From positions 11,991 through 55,421 of the forward strand of contig DTZW01000446.1 in NCBI GenBank assembly GCA_012961165.1: a DNA stretch of 43,431 nt. Direction: 5' to 3'. The stretch comes from Gammaproteobacteria bacterium. GTDB lineage: Bacteria; Pseudomonadota; Gammaproteobacteria; Pseudomonadales; Azotimanducaceae. Shown in pieces: positions 42,744 through 43,431 of this stretch. How positions within the stretch are numbered: the stretch's first letter is position 1; each line of letters opens with the position of its first letter. A model generated the notes under the pieces. It worked only from the letters and a program-made list of their open reading frames with translations, searched no databases and had not been told where the DNA came from. A program made the position numbers and the translations under genes.

Positions 42744-43235
42744 TCAGGCAGTAGGGAGAGCTTTATCGATACTGGGAGCTTGCCAATCGAAGGCGTCATC
42801 AAATATCTTGATGTGCTTAGGCAGATTGAGGTAAATCAGTAGTTCTTGCTCATTAAAAAAATTTCCCTTTTTGTTACTCATTTCAATAGTCTGCTGGGTT
42901 ATGTCTTCGGTTCGATCGAGTCTTTCCAATAGCGTCGGAGTCACTGGATTTTCTTGGTCGTAGAGTCGAGATATTAGTAAATCCGCAGAAGTCGGTAACA
43001 TTTTTTTGTACAAGATGCTATGCAGGGCACGATCAGTGTTAACTAAGGTCGCTGATCGGACCTTTCTAAAATCGATGACCATATATTTGAGCGAAAGCCT
43101 ATCGTTTTCTGATAAAAGTCTAATAACTGTTATGCAAGCCGTGGTGCTTTCTGCACCCACGAAATCATCAAAGTGTCGAATGCTCAGTAGGCCGTATTCA
43201 GGGTTATGATGATATTGGTACATTTTCTGGCGCAA
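42744..43235 (-). CDS. Hypothetical 163-aa protein, possibly STAS-like
   Basis: I do not recognise this gene. It is richer in A and T than its neighbours. The pattern GLLSIRHFDDFVGAES, then LKYMVIDFRKVRSATLVNTD and a following helix resembles a STAS/SpoIIAA-like fold (strand, helix, viDfr strand), but this is a weak impression. No signal or membrane segment is seen. It starts ATG 43235 or, four codons later, ATG 43223. Its composition and the adjoining IS91-like end suggest recent acquisition (inference). Confidence 0.55.
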   Translation of the reverse strand: MRQKMYQYHHNPEYGLLSIRHFDDFVGAESTTACITVIRLLSENDRLSLKYMVIDFRKVRSATLVNTDRALHSILYKKMLPTSADLLISRLYDQENPVTPTLLERLDRTEDITQQTIEMSNKKGNFFNEQELLIYLNLPKHIKIFDDAFDWQAPSIDKALPTA

Positions 43236-43431
43236 GTAGAATTACGGGTATAAGAAGTATAACCCGCATTTTTTCAAGATTGTCAATGTATCGATACCAG
43301 GGATTCTTGGGTTAACAGGTCGGCGGATAGAGTTTACCAATATCGGGGTTCAATGAAAGTTGGCAGAAGCATAAATCTTGCTGATATGCATCCAGGTTGC
43401 CAATCCCTTTACTCCTCGATACAGTTTTAGG
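43236..43431. other. Right edge of the window, no gene recognised
   Basis: No complete frame is seen in these 196 bases. The sequence remains AT-rich near 43250-43290 and should carry the promoter of the orphan gene. Confidence 0.35.

Noticed and set aside
1-43431. CRISPR arrays, tRNA and rRNA genes
   Set aside because: No regularly spaced repeats, cloverleaf-like segments or rRNA signatures were seen on either strand by eye.

Overview
The window looks like a chromosomal segment of an uncultivated, probably marine, gammaproteobacterium. This is inferred from gene content: PotFGHI-type polyamine uptake, Puu-type gamma-glutamylation genes, a GcvR-like ACT protein, a TonB receptor, a sulfatase, GH172, and Rieske and SSS genes. 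Base composition looks moderate. I see no rRNA, tRNA or CRISPR array. Coding density is high, but the gaps between intact genes hold many gene remnants, which points to active genome erosion.

Layout. 1-2900: the end of an IS91-like element, a secreted sulfatase, a purU remnant and a SnoaL-AraC regulator. 2937-20407: a large amine/polyamine catabolism region. On the minus strand it has a stand-alone GcvT-like C1 transferase, two translationally coupled CrtI-like FAD oxidoreductases and a PuuA-like glutamine synthetase. On the plus strand it has a class III aminotransferase and an agmatinase. PotFGHI follows on the minus strand, then a PuuB-like oxidase, an unknown membrane protein, a third CrtI-like FAD oxidoreductase and a GATase. 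20410-24200: a GcvR-like ACT protein, a MOSC protein, a second GcvT-like protein, and a scar where a PhyH gene and a GbcA-like Rieske gene were fused tail to tail. 24198-31056: a Na+ symporter operon, an unknown membrane protein, a Tat-exported spermidine-dehydrogenase-like flavoprotein with two cupins, and a spermidine-synthase-like protein. 31305-36140: GH172, SDR, ABM, a Rieske oxygenase, RidA, and acyl-CoA dehydrogenase and OYE remnants. 36265-42464: IS91-like transposase remnants, a TonB receptor and a dense patch of gene fragments (acyl-CoA synthetase, GspE/PilB, URO-D, serine hydrolase). The window ends with an AT-rich orphan gene.

How the genes may work together. PotFGHI would import putrescine or spermidine, and the agmatinase would make putrescine. 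The PuuA-like enzyme would gamma-glutamylate it and the PuuB-like enzyme would oxidise it. The GATase would release the glutamyl group and the aminotransferase would feed the product into central metabolism. No aldehyde dehydrogenase (PuuC) is present in the window. The two GcvT-like proteins beside FAD oxidoreductases, with the purU and GbcA-like remnants, suggest a second theme: demethylation of N-methylated amines with transfer of the C1 unit to tetrahydrofolate. The CrtI-like (COG1233) flavoproteins are the least understood part and the best candidates for new chemistry.

Starts were chosen from visible ribosome-binding sites, overlaps and motif positions. Functions rest on recognised motifs and family resemblance read by eye, with no database search.
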